64,000 bases of DNA from Acidobacteriota bacterium (GTDB taxonomy: Bacteria; Acidobacteriota; Blastocatellia; Pyrinomonadales; Pyrinomonadaceae). A program made the position numbers and the translations under genes. Each line of letters begins with the position of its first letter. Positions within the stretch are counted from its first letter, which is position 1. The notes under the pieces were generated by a model that did not search any database, was not told the origin of the DNA, and saw only the letters and a list, made by a program, of their open reading frames with translations. Shown here one piece after another: positions 52,633-62,181 of this stretch. Where the stretch lies: positions 62,001 through 126,000 of the forward strand of contig JAFAZX010000064.1 of NCBI GenBank assembly GCA_019239425.1, written 5' to 3'.

Positions 52633-53301
52633 GTCGCCCTCCAATCCGAGCGGCGACGGGCCGGGAAACTCCTCCCGGCCTCGGCCGCCGACAGTCGAAA
52701 CCACTTGAAAAGCAACCGGCCGGCGCCGGCACGTTCGCGCCGCGCCCGACGCCCTCAGCAGTCACAGCCCCCTGGTCAGCGATCAGAAAACGACGAACGT
52801 GTTTCTCTGTTTAAGAGCGAGCCGCGCGATAGGGTGAAGGCGGCTCCGGTCAATTAAAGATGTGAAGGGCTTCGGTCACATCCCTTACACGAGGTGTTGA
52901 GTTGATCCGTGTAGGCGGTCGGCACTAAATCACCTCACCGCCGTCTAACGCGCTTCGAGGCGCGAAAGTTAGAAAGACCATGAGGGTCGGCAGGGCAAGT
53001 ATCAGGGAACATCTGTTGCGCGCGGAACAATATGACTAACGGGTAGAAATGTCAACGGTTATTGTCTCGCCGTGCGGCTGCTCGGTGCTCACACGTCGCC
53101 CCGGCCAGACGTGGGCGGCACCGGCCCGCTCGGCCGCGCGGATTTTCCTTCCACGGTGGCGGCACAAGTGCTATCCTCCGCGCTGCCTTAAAGAGTCGAA
53201 CCGTTCGACGCGCCCACCGCCTTACAAAATGGGAATGCAGTCTCCGTCATAACTCAGCACGCACCAACGGACAGTCGGGCCGGCCCGACGAAAGGGAAGG
53301 C
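52633..53301. other. Divergent intergenic region between RiPP and LodA operons
   Basis: These 669 nt hold no gene I can support; the open frames present lack ribosome-binding sites and family features. It should contain the promoters of both the minus-strand RiPP operon and the plus-strand LodA/LodB pair. A small 5-bp hairpin near 52950-52965 is the only structure noted. The composition is less GC-rich around 52850-53050. Confidence 0.4.
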
Positions 53302-55257
53302 ATGTCAACAGCGGACGAGATCGTGCGTTACGTCATCCACCCGGGCGTCGGCATCGCGCGGGTCGGCAACTCGCCGGACGAGTTCTTCATCGGGCCGGAG
53401 GCGCCGGGCCAGCCGCCCGCAGCCGAGGGCGGCTTCAAAGACGGCGCGGGGCGCGTCAAGCGTCAGGCCGCGCGCTTCCGCGTCTACGGACTCAACGAGG
53501 CGGGCGAGGCCGTCCGCGAGGTCACGGCCGACGAGGCCGAGATCACCTGGCGCGTCCACGTCGCCAACCGCAAGGCCGGCTGGTATCAGTTCCAGAACGC
53601 GATGGACTTGGGGCCGAAGTTCGCGAAGGTGACGACGCCGCGCAACAGCACCATCACCGGCGCCGACCGCAAGCAGCTCGTCATCGACCCCGGCCCGCGC
53701 ACCATCACCGGGCGCAACACGCAGGGGCCTGAATACCTCTTCGACGGCGGCCTCTTCATGGGCGACCCCGTCCCGCTCGGCGAGGCTCGCACGGACGACA
53801 TGGGCCGCCTGCTCGTGCTCGGCGGCTTCGGCAACTCCGCCTCGCACCCGCCGAACCAGCAGGCCACGACCTTCGCCAACAACGACGGCTGGCACGACGA
53901 CACCTCCGACGGCACCGTGCGCGCGACCATCCGCGTCGGCGGACAGGAGTTCGAGGCCGAGCCGGCGATGGTCGCCGTCACGCCGCCCGACTTCGGGCCG
54001 GGACTCTACGGCGTCGTCACGCTCTACGACGTGGTTCTCGACCTCTTCATCCGCGACGCGGGGTTCGACTTCAAAGGCCCCGAGCGCGTCTCCTTCTGGC
54101 GCCACGTCTTCCCCATCTTCGAGCGGCTCGTCACGAGCCAGTGGGTTCAGGGCGGCGTCAACTTCCTCTTCGGCGTCGGCTCGCCGTCCGACCTCACAGA
54201 CCCAGCGCTCCTCTACCAGTTGTCGAGTCCGGCCGACGAGAACAAGCCCCTGCGCACCTCCTTCTTCAACTGGTTCCGCGACCCGGCCGAAGGCGCGGGC
54301 GCGCAGGAGCCCGCGAAGATTCCGCCCTTCTACGGCGACGCCTTCGGCGACTACAACGACGTGGGGATTGACGACCTCGCCGTGACGCCGACGCAGTACG
54401 AGTGGCTGCGGCGCTGGGCCGAAGGCGACTTCGACAGCGACCCCGCCGAGCGCGACCGCCCGGCGGCGCTCGAAGACTACCCTCTGCCCGAGCAGCCGCA
54501 CGCGCTCGACGAGGCCAACCTCGAAAGCTGCCTCGGCGGCCCCTTCCACCCCGGCATCGAGCTGACGTGGCCGATGCGCGTCGCGTCGATGTGGAAGGAG
54601 CCGTTCCGCCTCAACGTCCTGCCCGAAGGGCAGAAGCCGAAGATGAAGTACGGCCCGAGCCTGACGCCGGCCGAGGCCCTGGGGCCGGGCGGCGTCGTCG
54701 AGTCGAGCGGGCCGGGCACGCTCACCTGGTGGATGGGCGTGCCGTGGCAGACCGATGGGGCGAGCTGCCTGTCTGGTTATGAGCTAGGGACGTACCTGCC
54801 GCTGCCTTCGTTCTGGGCGGCGCGCGTCCCGAACCAGGTCTTGAGCGAACGCTCCTACACGCGCGTGCTCGACGAGAGCCTGCCGCTCGCGCAGAGGCTG
54901 AAGCACCTCTTCTACCGCGCGGACTGGCTGCGCTTCTTCAACCCCAACTACCAGGCGCGCATCAACGCGAACGTCGAGAACTGGTACAAGCTCGGCATCA
55001 TCGCTTCGCGTGACGGCTCGTCAGACCACGCCGAGAAAGGTCTGCCCGAGCGCCTCTGGGTCGAGACCGAAGTGGCCGACGAGTACACCAAGTCAGACCC
55101 GACGTGGGAGCAGGTCAGGATCGCCGAACGTCTGACGCAGGTTCCGGCCGAGGAGGTGACGGAAGTCCCTCTGCGCGCGGCCCGCAGGCTCAAGGCCGAG
55201 AGGGAAGAGGTGCCGGTCACTTCGCGCCGCCGCGTGCTCAGGCGCGACCAGCTCTAA
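53302..55257 (+). CDS. LodA-like CTQ-dependent amino acid oxidase
   Basis: 651 aa. It matches the LodA/GoxA family, quinoproteins with cysteine tryptophylquinone made from their own Cys and Trp. The start is typical (VRYVIHPGVGIARVGNSPDEFFIGPE). The Cys is C410 in ESCLGGPFHPGIELTWP and the Trp is W482 in GVPWQTDGASC. In LodA an Asp four residues before the Cys helps CTQ formation; here that place is Asn406, so activity needs testing. Known members oxidise Lys or Gly and release H2O2. GGGAAGG precedes the ATG. The LodB-like gene follows after 12 nt. Confidence 0.9.
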   Translation: MSTADEIVRYVIHPGVGIARVGNSPDEFFIGPEAPGQPPAAEGGFKDGAGRVKRQAARFRVYGLNEAGEAVREVTADEAEITWRVHVANRKAGWYQFQNAMDLGPKFAKVTTPRNSTITGADRKQLVIDPGPRTITGRNTQGPEYLFDGGLFMGDPVPLGEARTDDMGRLLVLGGFGNSASHPPNQQATTFANNDGWHDDTSDGTVRATIRVGGQEFEAEPAMVAVTPPDFGPGLYGVVTLYDVVLDLFIRDAGFDFKGPERVSFWRHVFPIFERLVTSQWVQGGVNFLFGVGSPSDLTDPALLYQLSSPADENKPLRTSFFNWFRDPAEGAGAQEPAKIPPFYGDAFGDYNDVGIDDLAVTPTQYEWLRRWAEGDFDSDPAERDRPAALEDYPLPEQPHALDEANLESCLGGPFHPGIELTWPMRVASMWKEPFRLNVLPEGQKPKMKYGPSLTPAEALGPGGVVESSGPGTLTWWMGVPWQTDGASCLSGYELGTYLPLPSFWAARVPNQVLSERSYTRVLDESLPLAQRLKHLFYRADWLRFFNPNYQARINANVENWYKLGIIASRDGSSDHAEKGLPERLWVETEVADEYTKSDPTWEQVRIAERLTQVPAEEVTEVPLRAARRLKAEREEVPVTSRRRVLRRDQL

Positions 55258-55269
55258 AGGTCGCGCGCG

Positions 55270-56400
55270 GTGTCCGCGAACGGCGTAGTTATCCTCGGCG
55301 GCGGCCCGGCCGGCGCAGCCGTGGCGCTGGCCCTGGCGCGACGCGGCCTGCGGCCCGTCGTCCTCGAAGCGCAGGCGGGGCCGCGCCTGAAGGTCGGCGA
55401 GTGCCTGCCCCCTTCGGTCAACCCTCTGCTCGAAGCGCTCGGGCTGACGGAAGGGCTGCGCCGCGCGGGGCACCTCGCCTCGCACGGTAACCGCTACGTC
55501 TGGGGCTCTGACGTGCCCGCCGAGCGCGACTTCATCTACGGCGTGCGCGGCGCGGGCTGGCGGCTCGACCGACGGCGCTTCGAAGAGCAGCTTGCCGCCG
55601 CGGCCGTCGAGGCGGGAGCCGACTGGCACTACGGCCAGCGCTTCAAAGGGTGCGAGCGCGTTGAAGGTGGGAGCTGGCGCTTGGCGGTCGAATCGGCCGA
55701 AGGCGCATTCACATACGAAGCGGACTTCGTCGTGGACGCGACGGGGCGCGCCGCGCGTCTGGCCCGAGGGCTGGGCGCGCGGCGCGTCCTTTATGACCGG
55801 CTGGTCGGCGTCGCCGCCTACTTCGACACGGACTCTGAAGACGGCGGCGACTCCTTCACCTTAGTCGAGGCCGTCAGGGACGGCTGGTGGTACTCTGCGC
55901 GTCTGCCGGGCGGGAAGCTGGTCGCGGTCTACATGACGGACGGCGACCTGCTCGACGCCGCGGCGGCGCGCACGAACGAAGGCTGGCTCGCGCTCCTCAA
56001 CGCGACGAAGCACACCGCGCGCCGCGTGTCCGAGATGAGCACCTCCGGCCCGACCCGCCCGCGCGTCCTGCCGGCCGACACTTCGCGTCTGACGAACGTC
56101 GCGGGCGAGGGCTGGCTCGCGGCGGGTGACGCTTGTGTGGCCTTCGACCCGCTCGCGTCGCACGGCATCACGATGGCGCTCGGCGGCGGACTCCACGCGG
56201 CCGAAGCCGTCTTCGAATACCTCGACGGACGCCGCGCCGCGCCGCGCCGTTACGCGTCACTGCTCGACCGCGCGTTCGCGCCCTACCTCCTCATGCGTCA
56301 CGAACACTACCTCGCAGAGCAGCGCTGGCCCCGAGAACCTTTCTGGCAACGACGGCACGCCCCGCACCCGCCGGAGGTTTCACAACCACATCAAACCTGA
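55270..56400 (+). CDS. LodB-like FAD-dependent maturase
   Basis: 376 aa. The FAD-binding Rossmann motif is VVILGGGPAGAAVALALARRG, followed by VVLEAQ and the GD-type motif GWLAAGDACVAFDPLASHGI. The fold is that of flavin monooxygenases/halogenases. Its place 12 nt after a LodA-like gene marks it as LodB, which is needed to build CTQ in LodA. The start is GTG at 55270. The FxWxWxI halogenase motif is absent. It ends 8 nt from a converging gene. Confidence 0.88.
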   Translation: MSANGVVILGGGPAGAAVALALARRGLRPVVLEAQAGPRLKVGECLPPSVNPLLEALGLTEGLRRAGHLASHGNRYVWGSDVPAERDFIYGVRGAGWRLDRRRFEEQLAAAAVEAGADWHYGQRFKGCERVEGGSWRLAVESAEGAFTYEADFVVDATGRAARLARGLGARRVLYDRLVGVAAYFDTDSEDGGDSFTLVEAVRDGWWYSARLPGGKLVAVYMTDGDLLDAAAARTNEGWLALLNATKHTARRVSEMSTSGPTRPRVLPADTSRLTNVAGEGWLAAGDACVAFDPLASHGITMALGGGLHAAEAVFEYLDGRRAAPRRYASLLDRAFAPYLLMRHEHYLAEQRWPREPFWQRRHAPHPPEVSQPHQT

Positions 56401-56408
56401 CGCGACCG

Positions 56409-57704
56409 TTATGGCCCCGTTGAGACGAGCACTCGCAGCTCGTCTCTTGTCCGCGAGGTCACCGACTCCGCGTCCTCGCGCACGTTGGCGAAGAGTTGGA
56501 GGGCGTCCGGCCAGTCCGCGCGCAGGTAGAAGCGCCGCATCGCTTCAAGGTCGAGGCCGCGCCCGTCCTCGTACTCGTAGACTAGTCCGCGCGCGACGAA
56601 CGCGTGGAGGTCGTAAGAGCCGTGGTCGATGCCGCGCACGTACGCGGCCGGCCGCCCCGCCGTCAAAGCCTCCGCGAGCACGCTTGAGTTGCCCGCGAGC
56701 ACCACGTCCGACGCCGCCACGTCTTCGAAGACCGAGCCGCTCCTGCTCAGACTCAGCCGCGGCTCGCCGAGTGACTCGACCCACTCCTCCAGACCGCGGC
56801 AGAGATTCTTCGGGTGCGGCCGCAAGATGACACTCGACACGCGCGGGTCGGCGAGCAAGTTTTCGACGAGCTCGCACAGCCGCCCCTCGTTCACGTCCTT
56901 GCAGAGAAAGACCCCGACGCGCAGGCGCGACGGCAAAGGCCCGCGCGGCATCGGCGCGTGGTGCTCGCGCCGGCCGTGGACGAGCACGCGCCCTACCCGG
57001 CAGCCCTCCTCCTCGTACGTCTGCCGCGCGGCCACGCAGTGGACGACGGCCATTTCGTACTTGAGCGGCGCGACGGGGCGGACGGGCATCCCGTGTGTGA
57101 CGAGCACGACTGGGACGCCGCACCTGCGCGCCGCGAGGTTGAAGGCGATGCCGTGCGGGTTGCTGTGGCTCGACATGACGGCGAGCCGGAAGCGCCCGCC
57201 GCGAAATAGTTGGAGGTAGCGCGCGTAGTAGCCGACGAGTTCGATGACGCGCAGCACCTTGAAGAACTCGTAACGCCCGTGGAGCCTGCGCGCGAGCCTG
57301 TAGGCGCGGCGCACGGACGAGAGCCTCAGCCCGGCCAGTCCGCGCAACGCCGAGGCGTCGGGCGGCCGCTTGAGCTTCCACTCCGTCCACTCCAACTCGG
57401 GCAGAAGTTCGGGCAGAGTCTCCAACGCCCGCCGCTCGTTGCTCAGCCGCGCCACCCACACGGCGTCCTCTCGGCACGCGCCCGCGCGCACTTCGAGAAA
57501 GCGGGTCAACCCTCCGAGCAGCGCCGTCAACGCCGGAAGCGGCGTCCCGCGCGCGCTCTCCATCAACTTCGACCCAACGCGCAGGCTTCCGTGCTGCGAC
57601 ATCACGTAGCGCGCGATGCCCTCGACCACCTCCGCCCCGTCGCAGCGGAGCAGCCCCCTGACGCCGCGACCGAGAATCCAACCGTCTTCGGCACGCGCGT
57701 TCAT
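56409..57704 (-). CDS. GT-B-like glycosyl/polyol-phosphate transferase
   Basis: 431 aa with no signal peptide. The C-terminal half has a GT-B/CDP-glycerol-transferase-like pattern: VPVVLVTHGMPVRP, VILRPHPKNL, FEDVAASDVVLAGNSSVLAEALTAGRPAAYV. The N-terminal half is Arg-rich and not recognised. It is the last gene of an operon with a hydroxyacid dehydrogenase and a CMP-KDO-synthetase-like gene, overlapping the dehydrogenase by 4 nt (ATGA). A role in a cell-surface glycan is likely; the donor and acceptor are unknown. Confidence 0.7.
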   Translation of the reverse strand: MNARAEDGWILGRGVRGLLRCDGAEVVEGIARYVMSQHGSLRVGSKLMESARGTPLPALTALLGGLTRFLEVRAGACREDAVWVARLSNERRALETLPELLPELEWTEWKLKRPPDASALRGLAGLRLSSVRRAYRLARRLHGRYEFFKVLRVIELVGYYARYLQLFRGGRFRLAVMSSHSNPHGIAFNLAARRCGVPVVLVTHGMPVRPVAPLKYEMAVVHCVAARQTYEEEGCRVGRVLVHGRREHHAPMPRGPLPSRLRVGVFLCKDVNEGRLCELVENLLADPRVSSVILRPHPKNLCRGLEEWVESLGEPRLSLSRSGSVFEDVAASDVVLAGNSSVLAEALTAGRPAAYVRGIDHGSYDLHAFVARGLVYEYEDGRGLDLEAMRRFYLRADWPDALQLFANVREDAESVTSRTRDELRVLVSTGP

Positions 57705-58642
57705 TCCGTCTCCCTGAGCGCCGCGAGGAGATGGTCGATGGTCGTCTCGTGGACTCGCGCGCGCGCGGCGCGGCCGCAGTTGGCGTTGTGCGGCGCGAGC
57801 AGGCAGTTCTCAAAGGCGCGCAAAGGACTCTCCGCGGGGAGCGGCTCGACCTCGAACACGTCGAGCGCGGCGCCCGCGAGCCGGCCTTCCGCGAGTGCGC
57901 GTGCGAGCGCCGCCTCTTCGACCACAGGCCCGCGCGAAGTGTTGACGAGGTAGGCCGCGGGGCGCACGTGCGAGAGCGCCGCGTCGTCGATGAGGTGGAA
58001 CGATGTCGAATTCAGGTCGCAGTGCAGCGTGACGAAGTCTGACTCCGCGAGTAACGTTTCGAAGGGCACCATCTTCAAGCCCGTCTCCTCGACGAACGCG
58101 GCGTCCACGGGCTTGATGTCCGTCCCGAGCATCTTCATCCCGAACGCGCGCGCGCGCCGCACCACGGCCCGCCCGATGTTGCCGACGCCGACCACGCCGA
58201 GCGTGCACTCCCTGAGCGCGACCGCGTCGGGCTTCAACCAGAGGCCGCGCCGCACGTCACCGTCCATCCACGGCAGGCGCCGCGCGAAGCAGAGGACGTA
58301 GCCGAGCGCCGTGTCGGCCACGGGGTCTGTGAAGGCGTCGGGCGTGTTGCAGACGCGTATGCCGAGTAGGGCCGCGGCGCGCACGTCGATGGAGTCGATG
58401 CCCGTGCCCCACTTCGAGATGACCTTCAGGCGCGGGGCGGCGCGCAGCACGCGCTCCGTGAATTGGTCGTCGCCGCAGATGGCGCCGTCTATCTCCGCGA
58501 CGAGCGGCAGCAGCTCCTCCTCGCCCAGACGTTCGCGCACGTCGGCCGCGAAGACCTCGACGCCCGCCTGCTCAAACCGCGGGCGGAACTCTCCGAGCAC
58601 GGGCAGCATGTACGGCGCACTGACCAGCACGCGCCAGCTCAT
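57701..58642 (-). CDS. D-2-hydroxyacid dehydrogenase (SerA/PdxB-like family)
   Basis: 313 aa. The NAD-binding motif is LGVVGVGNIGRAVVRRARAFG. The catalytic Arg is in LVNTSRGPVVEEAAL, the Glu is in ALDVFEVEPLP and the His is in LAPHNANC, where Asn replaces the more usual Ile/Thr. It lacks the ACT/regulatory domains of full SerA. It overlaps its neighbours on both sides by ATGA junctions. In this sugar-nucleotide context it may oxidise or reduce an alpha-keto sugar acid; that is an inference. Confidence 0.88.
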   Translation of the reverse strand: MSWRVLVSAPYMLPVLGEFRPRFEQAGVEVFAADVRERLGEEELLPLVAEIDGAICGDDQFTERVLRAAPRLKVISKWGTGIDSIDVRAAALLGIRVCNTPDAFTDPVADTALGYVLCFARRLPWMDGDVRRGLWLKPDAVALRECTLGVVGVGNIGRAVVRRARAFGMKMLGTDIKPVDAAFVEETGLKMVPFETLLAESDFVTLHCDLNSTSFHLIDDAALSHVRPAAYLVNTSRGPVVEEAALARALAEGRLAGAALDVFEVEPLPAESPLRAFENCLLAPHNANCGRAARARVHETTIDHLLAALRETE

Positions 58643-59460
58643 ACGCGCCTCCCGAAATTGACACCCGCCTCGTCGTAGAGCCGGACGAGCGGGTCGTCTC
58701 TCAACATCGCCTCGACCAGCCGCAGGTCTTCGGGCGTGTCCACGGCGTGCGTCTCCTCCTCGATCTCGACCAGCCGCACGGGCCGGCCGTGCTCGACGGC
58801 GCGCAGCATGTCTACGGACTCGGCGCGCTCCAGGGGCGTCTGCGGCAGGCGCGCGAACTCGCGCAGGAAGTCGCGCCGGAAGGGGATGACGCAGACCTGC
58901 TTGAAGACCGGCGTGCCCGCAGCGCCGCGCGCGAAGGCACCTTCAGGGATTGGCGCGCGTGAGAAGTAGAGCGCGTCGCCGCGGGCGTTCGACACGACCT
59001 TGATGGTGTTGCGGTCGAGGTACTCCCCGCGGCTCGTGATGCGGCGCGCGAGGTTGACACACGAGACGTTCGGGTCTTCGAGGAGCGGCGCGACGGCCGC
59101 CTCAATCATGCGCGGCGTGACGAGCGGCTCGTCGCCTTGAATCATCACGACGACCTCGGCGTCGAAGTGGCCGGCCGCCTCGGCGACGCGGTCGCTGGCG
59201 CGCTCGTGCGCGCCCGAAGTCATGACGACGTTGCCGCCGAAGCTCTCGACCGCCGCGCGTATCTCCTCGTCGCACGTCGCCACGTAGACCGCTTCGAGCA
59301 GTTCGCACATCGCCGCGCGCCGCGCCACGTGCTCGACCATCGTGCGGCCGAGGAGCGGCGCGAGCGGCTTCCCCGGAAAGCGCGACGAACCCATCCGCGC
59401 CGGGATGACCGCGACGACCTTCCCCGCGCCCCTCTTCAGTTCACCCGGCAACACGCCCAT
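58639..59460 (-). CDS. KdsB-like CMP-sugar synthetase
   Basis: 273 aa. It follows the KdsB pattern (3-deoxy-manno-octulosonate cytidylyltransferase): VVAVIPARMGSSRFPGKPLAP for CTP, VVMTSGAHERASDRVAEAA, VVMIQGDEPLVTPRMI, and the end LPQTPLERAESVDMLRAVEHG with HAVDTPEDL. The usual second signature has SGTDR; here it is RASDR, so the sugar may not be KDO. The ATG at 59460 is chosen from the domain start. It is the first gene of the operon. Confidence 0.85.
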   Translation of the reverse strand: MGVLPGELKRGAGKVVAVIPARMGSSRFPGKPLAPLLGRTMVEHVARRAAMCELLEAVYVATCDEEIRAAVESFGGNVVMTSGAHERASDRVAEAAGHFDAEVVVMIQGDEPLVTPRMIEAAVAPLLEDPNVSCVNLARRITSRGEYLDRNTIKVVSNARGDALYFSRAPIPEGAFARGAAGTPVFKQVCVIPFRRDFLREFARLPQTPLERAESVDMLRAVEHGRPVRLVEIEEETHAVDTPEDLRLVEAMLRDDPLVRLYDEAGVNFGRRV

Positions 59461-59684
59461 AAAACTCACCCGAGCAAGAGCCGCGCCGCGCGCGCGTTTG
59501 AAGTTTAAGCGAAGAGGCGGGCGGGCCGTCGTGAAAATCTTCGGACACCTGAAGCGGCGGGACTGCACCGCGCGAGTTATACTCCCGCCCCGGAAGGCGT
59601 CAACTCCCTCGCGGTCGATTCGCTCGACTGCCGCCGACGCCTCCACGCCGCGGAATATTTGAGAGGATTCGGAGGCTACAGCAG

Positions 59685-60254
59685 ATGAACATGGAGAGGC
59701 CGCTCTACATCCCCGTCATCCTCGGCACCGCGCGCAAGGGGCGCGCGAGCGAGAACGTGGCGAAGTTCATGCTCGACGAGACGGGGAAGCGCGAGGGCGT
59801 CGAGACGGAGCTGATCGACATCCGCCGGCTCGACCTTGCGATGGACGACGAGGGCGAGGCGATCAAGGACGCGCACTTCTCGGAGCAGATGAGCCGCGCC
59901 GACGCTGTCGTCGTCGTCGTGCCAGAGTACAACCACGGCTACCCCGGCCTCCTCAAGCACGCGCTCGACACGAACCTAAAGGAGTACATCCACAAGGCCG
60001 TCGGCCTGTGCGGCGTCTCGGCCGGGGGCTTCGGCGGCACGCGGGCCGTCCAGAGCCTTCTGCCGGTGATGCGCGAGCTGGGGCTGGTCACGATCTTCTG
60101 GGACATGAACTTCTCGGCGGCGCACAAGCTCTTCGACGAGTCGGGCGCGCTGCTCGAACGCGCGTACGTGAAGCGCGCCGACCAGTTCTTAAAAGAGCTG
60201 ATCTGGATGGCGAAGGTCTTGCGGCACGGGCGCGAGAACGTCCCGCTCGAATAG
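59685..60254 (+). CDS. NADPH-dependent FMN reductase
   Basis: 189 aa. Flavodoxin-like fold with the family phrases IPVILGTARKGRASENVAKFM (phosphate loop) and VVVVPEYNHGYPGLLKHALD, then GGFGGTRAVQSLLPVMRELG. It reduces FMN, quinones or similar with NADPH. It is separate from the similar protein at 4385. The gene is monocistronic and ends 5 nt from the converging GH127 gene. Confidence 0.92.
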   Translation: MNMERPLYIPVILGTARKGRASENVAKFMLDETGKREGVETELIDIRRLDLAMDDEGEAIKDAHFSEQMSRADAVVVVVPEYNHGYPGLLKHALDTNLKEYIHKAVGLCGVSAGGFGGTRAVQSLLPVMRELGLVTIFWDMNFSAAHKLFDESGALLERAYVKRADQFLKELIWMAKVLRHGRENVPLE

Positions 60255-60259
60255 GCTTC

Positions 60260-62167
60260 TTACTGCCGTGGGCGGTTCTGCCCGGGGGTGAGCACGTCCC
60301 AGTAGACGTTGTAGTAGTCGTAGAAGATTTCGTTGAAGGGTCGCAGCGTCAGAGGGCCCGGGCGGGCCGCGCCTTCGACGCGGAACGTCAGGCCTTTGCC
60401 CGGGACGCGACGCACGACGGACGCGAGGTCTTTCGAGCCGGGGACGAGGACGGGCACCGCCGCCGTCGGGCGTTTGAAGTTGTCCCACTGCTCGACCGCG
60501 TACTGCACCGTCTCGCTCGCGGGGACGGGGCCGAGGTCGCCCGCGAGCACCAGAGGGCCGTAGAGGAACGCGACCTTCGAAGCGTCGTCCGGCATCGCCT
60601 CGGTGCGCACGGTTAAAGGGATCGTGACTTGCAGCACGTCGCCCGCGCGCCACGTGCGCCGGATTTCGGCGTAGCCGTCGGGCGCGGACGCGACGTTAAC
60701 CGGCCTTCCGTTCAGGCGGAAGCGCAGGCCGCCCGCGGCCCAACGCGGCGTGCGGATTCTGAGACTCAAAGTCAAAGGTCTCTCCGGGGCGAAGCGCAGC
60801 ACGACGCGGCCGTCTCGCGGGTAGCCGGTCTGCTGGACGAGCACGAGGCCCTTCTCCCCCCAGTTCAGGCGCGAAGGGATGAAGAGGTTGACGTAGAGTG
60901 CTTCGGCCGAGTGGAAGTAGATCGAGTCGTTGTACTTCGTATGGTTCTCCATCCCCGACCCGACGCAGCACCAGAAGGAGTTCTCGGGCGTCGAGTAGGT
61001 CTTGAAGAGGCCCGGGTTGAGCGAGACGAAATACGTGTACATGCCGCGGCGCGGCTCCTGCGAGCCGAGGATGTGGTTGTAGAGCGCGCGCTCGTAGAAG
61101 TCGAAGTAGTCGGCCGACGGCCGCCACTCGAAGAGGTGGCGCGTCAGCTTGAGCATGTTGTAGGTGTTGCAGGACTCGGCCGTGGCCGGGCCTAAATGTT
61201 TCGAAAGCTCGTCGGGCGGGCCGAAGTGTTCGCCCTCGCTGTTGCCGCCGATGACGTAGGAGTGTCGGCGCGTGACGTACTCCCAGAAGTTCTCGGCGAT
61301 GCGTCGGCCGCCCGTATCGCCCGCGACTTCGTAGAGCCGCGCCTCGCCGATGACCTTCGGGATCTGGGTGTTGGCGTGCTTGCCGGCCAGCTCGTCGCGC
61401 CCTTCGAGCAGGGGACTCATCATCGCCTCGTGGTAGAAGCGGCGCGCGGTCTCTAGATACTTCCGGTCGCCCGTGAGCGCGTAGATGTCGGCGAGCGTCT
61501 CGCTCATGCCGCCGTGCTCGACCCTCAACATCTGCTGGCGCTGTTCGGGCGAGAGCGGGCGCGTCACCCCCTCGATGAAGTCGGCCAGTTTGAGCGTGAC
61601 CTCCTTCGCCTGCGCGTTCCCCGCCAGCACCCACGCGTCTTTGAGTCCGGCCAGGACTTTGTGCTCGGTGTACCAGGGCACCCACGCGCCGCCCTTGAAG
61701 TTGAAGCCGCCCTGCACTTCGACCTTGCCGTCGCGGAAGCCGCGCAGCGTCTGAAGTTCAAGCGGCGGCAGCGCGCCGACGTAGCCGTCGCCGTAGGCGC
61801 GCTGGCACTCGGCCATCTCTCGAACGACGTAGGCAATGCGTGAGCGGAAGCGCGGGTCGCCGGTCGCCGCATACTGCTGCGAGAGCGCGGTCAGGTAGTG
61901 GCCGAGCGTGTGGCCGGCGATGCCCTTCGACTCCCATCCGCCGTAGAGCCTGCCCTTCGGCTTCAGCCCCGCGTACTCGCGCGCGTTGTGGAGCAGGCGG
62001 TCGGGGTCGAGCGCGAGCAGGTACTTAGCGTTGCGCTCCATCGCCGCCCGGAAAGGACTCGGCAGCAGCGCGACCTGCCGCAACGCGAACGGCTCGACCG
62101 CCGACTGTGCCCGCACGACAGACACGCACGCCGCGAGCAGCACGCACATCGATAGAGTTCTTCGCAC
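60260..62167 (-). CDS. GH127-family glycosidase (beta-L-arabinofuranosidase-like)
   Basis: About 635 aa with an N-terminal signal peptide (LSMCVLLAACVSVVRAQ). The (alpha/alpha)6 barrel runs about 30-430. Conserved GH127 zinc/catalytic residues are visible as ESCNTYNM (Glu, Cys) and FWCCVGSG (Cys-Cys), where the first Cys of the CC pair is the known nucleophile in HypBA1. A beta-sandwich tail follows. It should remove beta-L-arabinofuranose from plant glycans in the periplasm. The start is uncertain: GTG 62167 is used to keep the basic n-region; ATG 62149 is possible. A large inverted repeat lies just upstream. Confidence 0.9.
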   Translation of the reverse strand: MRRTLSMCVLLAACVSVVRAQSAVEPFALRQVALLPSPFRAAMERNAKYLLALDPDRLLHNAREYAGLKPKGRLYGGWESKGIAGHTLGHYLTALSQQYAATGDPRFRSRIAYVVREMAECQRAYGDGYVGALPPLELQTLRGFRDGKVEVQGGFNFKGGAWVPWYTEHKVLAGLKDAWVLAGNAQAKEVTLKLADFIEGVTRPLSPEQRQQMLRVEHGGMSETLADIYALTGDRKYLETARRFYHEAMMSPLLEGRDELAGKHANTQIPKVIGEARLYEVAGDTGGRRIAENFWEYVTRRHSYVIGGNSEGEHFGPPDELSKHLGPATAESCNTYNMLKLTRHLFEWRPSADYFDFYERALYNHILGSQEPRRGMYTYFVSLNPGLFKTYSTPENSFWCCVGSGMENHTKYNDSIYFHSAEALYVNLFIPSRLNWGEKGLVLVQQTGYPRDGRVVLRFAPERPLTLSLRIRTPRWAAGGLRFRLNGRPVNVASAPDGYAEIRRTWRAGDVLQVTIPLTVRTEAMPDDASKVAFLYGPLVLAGDLGPVPASETVQYAVEQWDNFKRPTAAVPVLVPGSKDLASVVRRVPGKGLTFRVEGAARPGPLTLRPFNEIFYDYYNVYWDVLTPGQNRPRQ

Positions 62168-62181
62168 GCGCACATTATACA

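Noticed and set aside
53049..53252. Short open frames in the RiPP/LodA intergenic region
   Set aside because: No ribosome-binding site, biased composition and no recognisable features.
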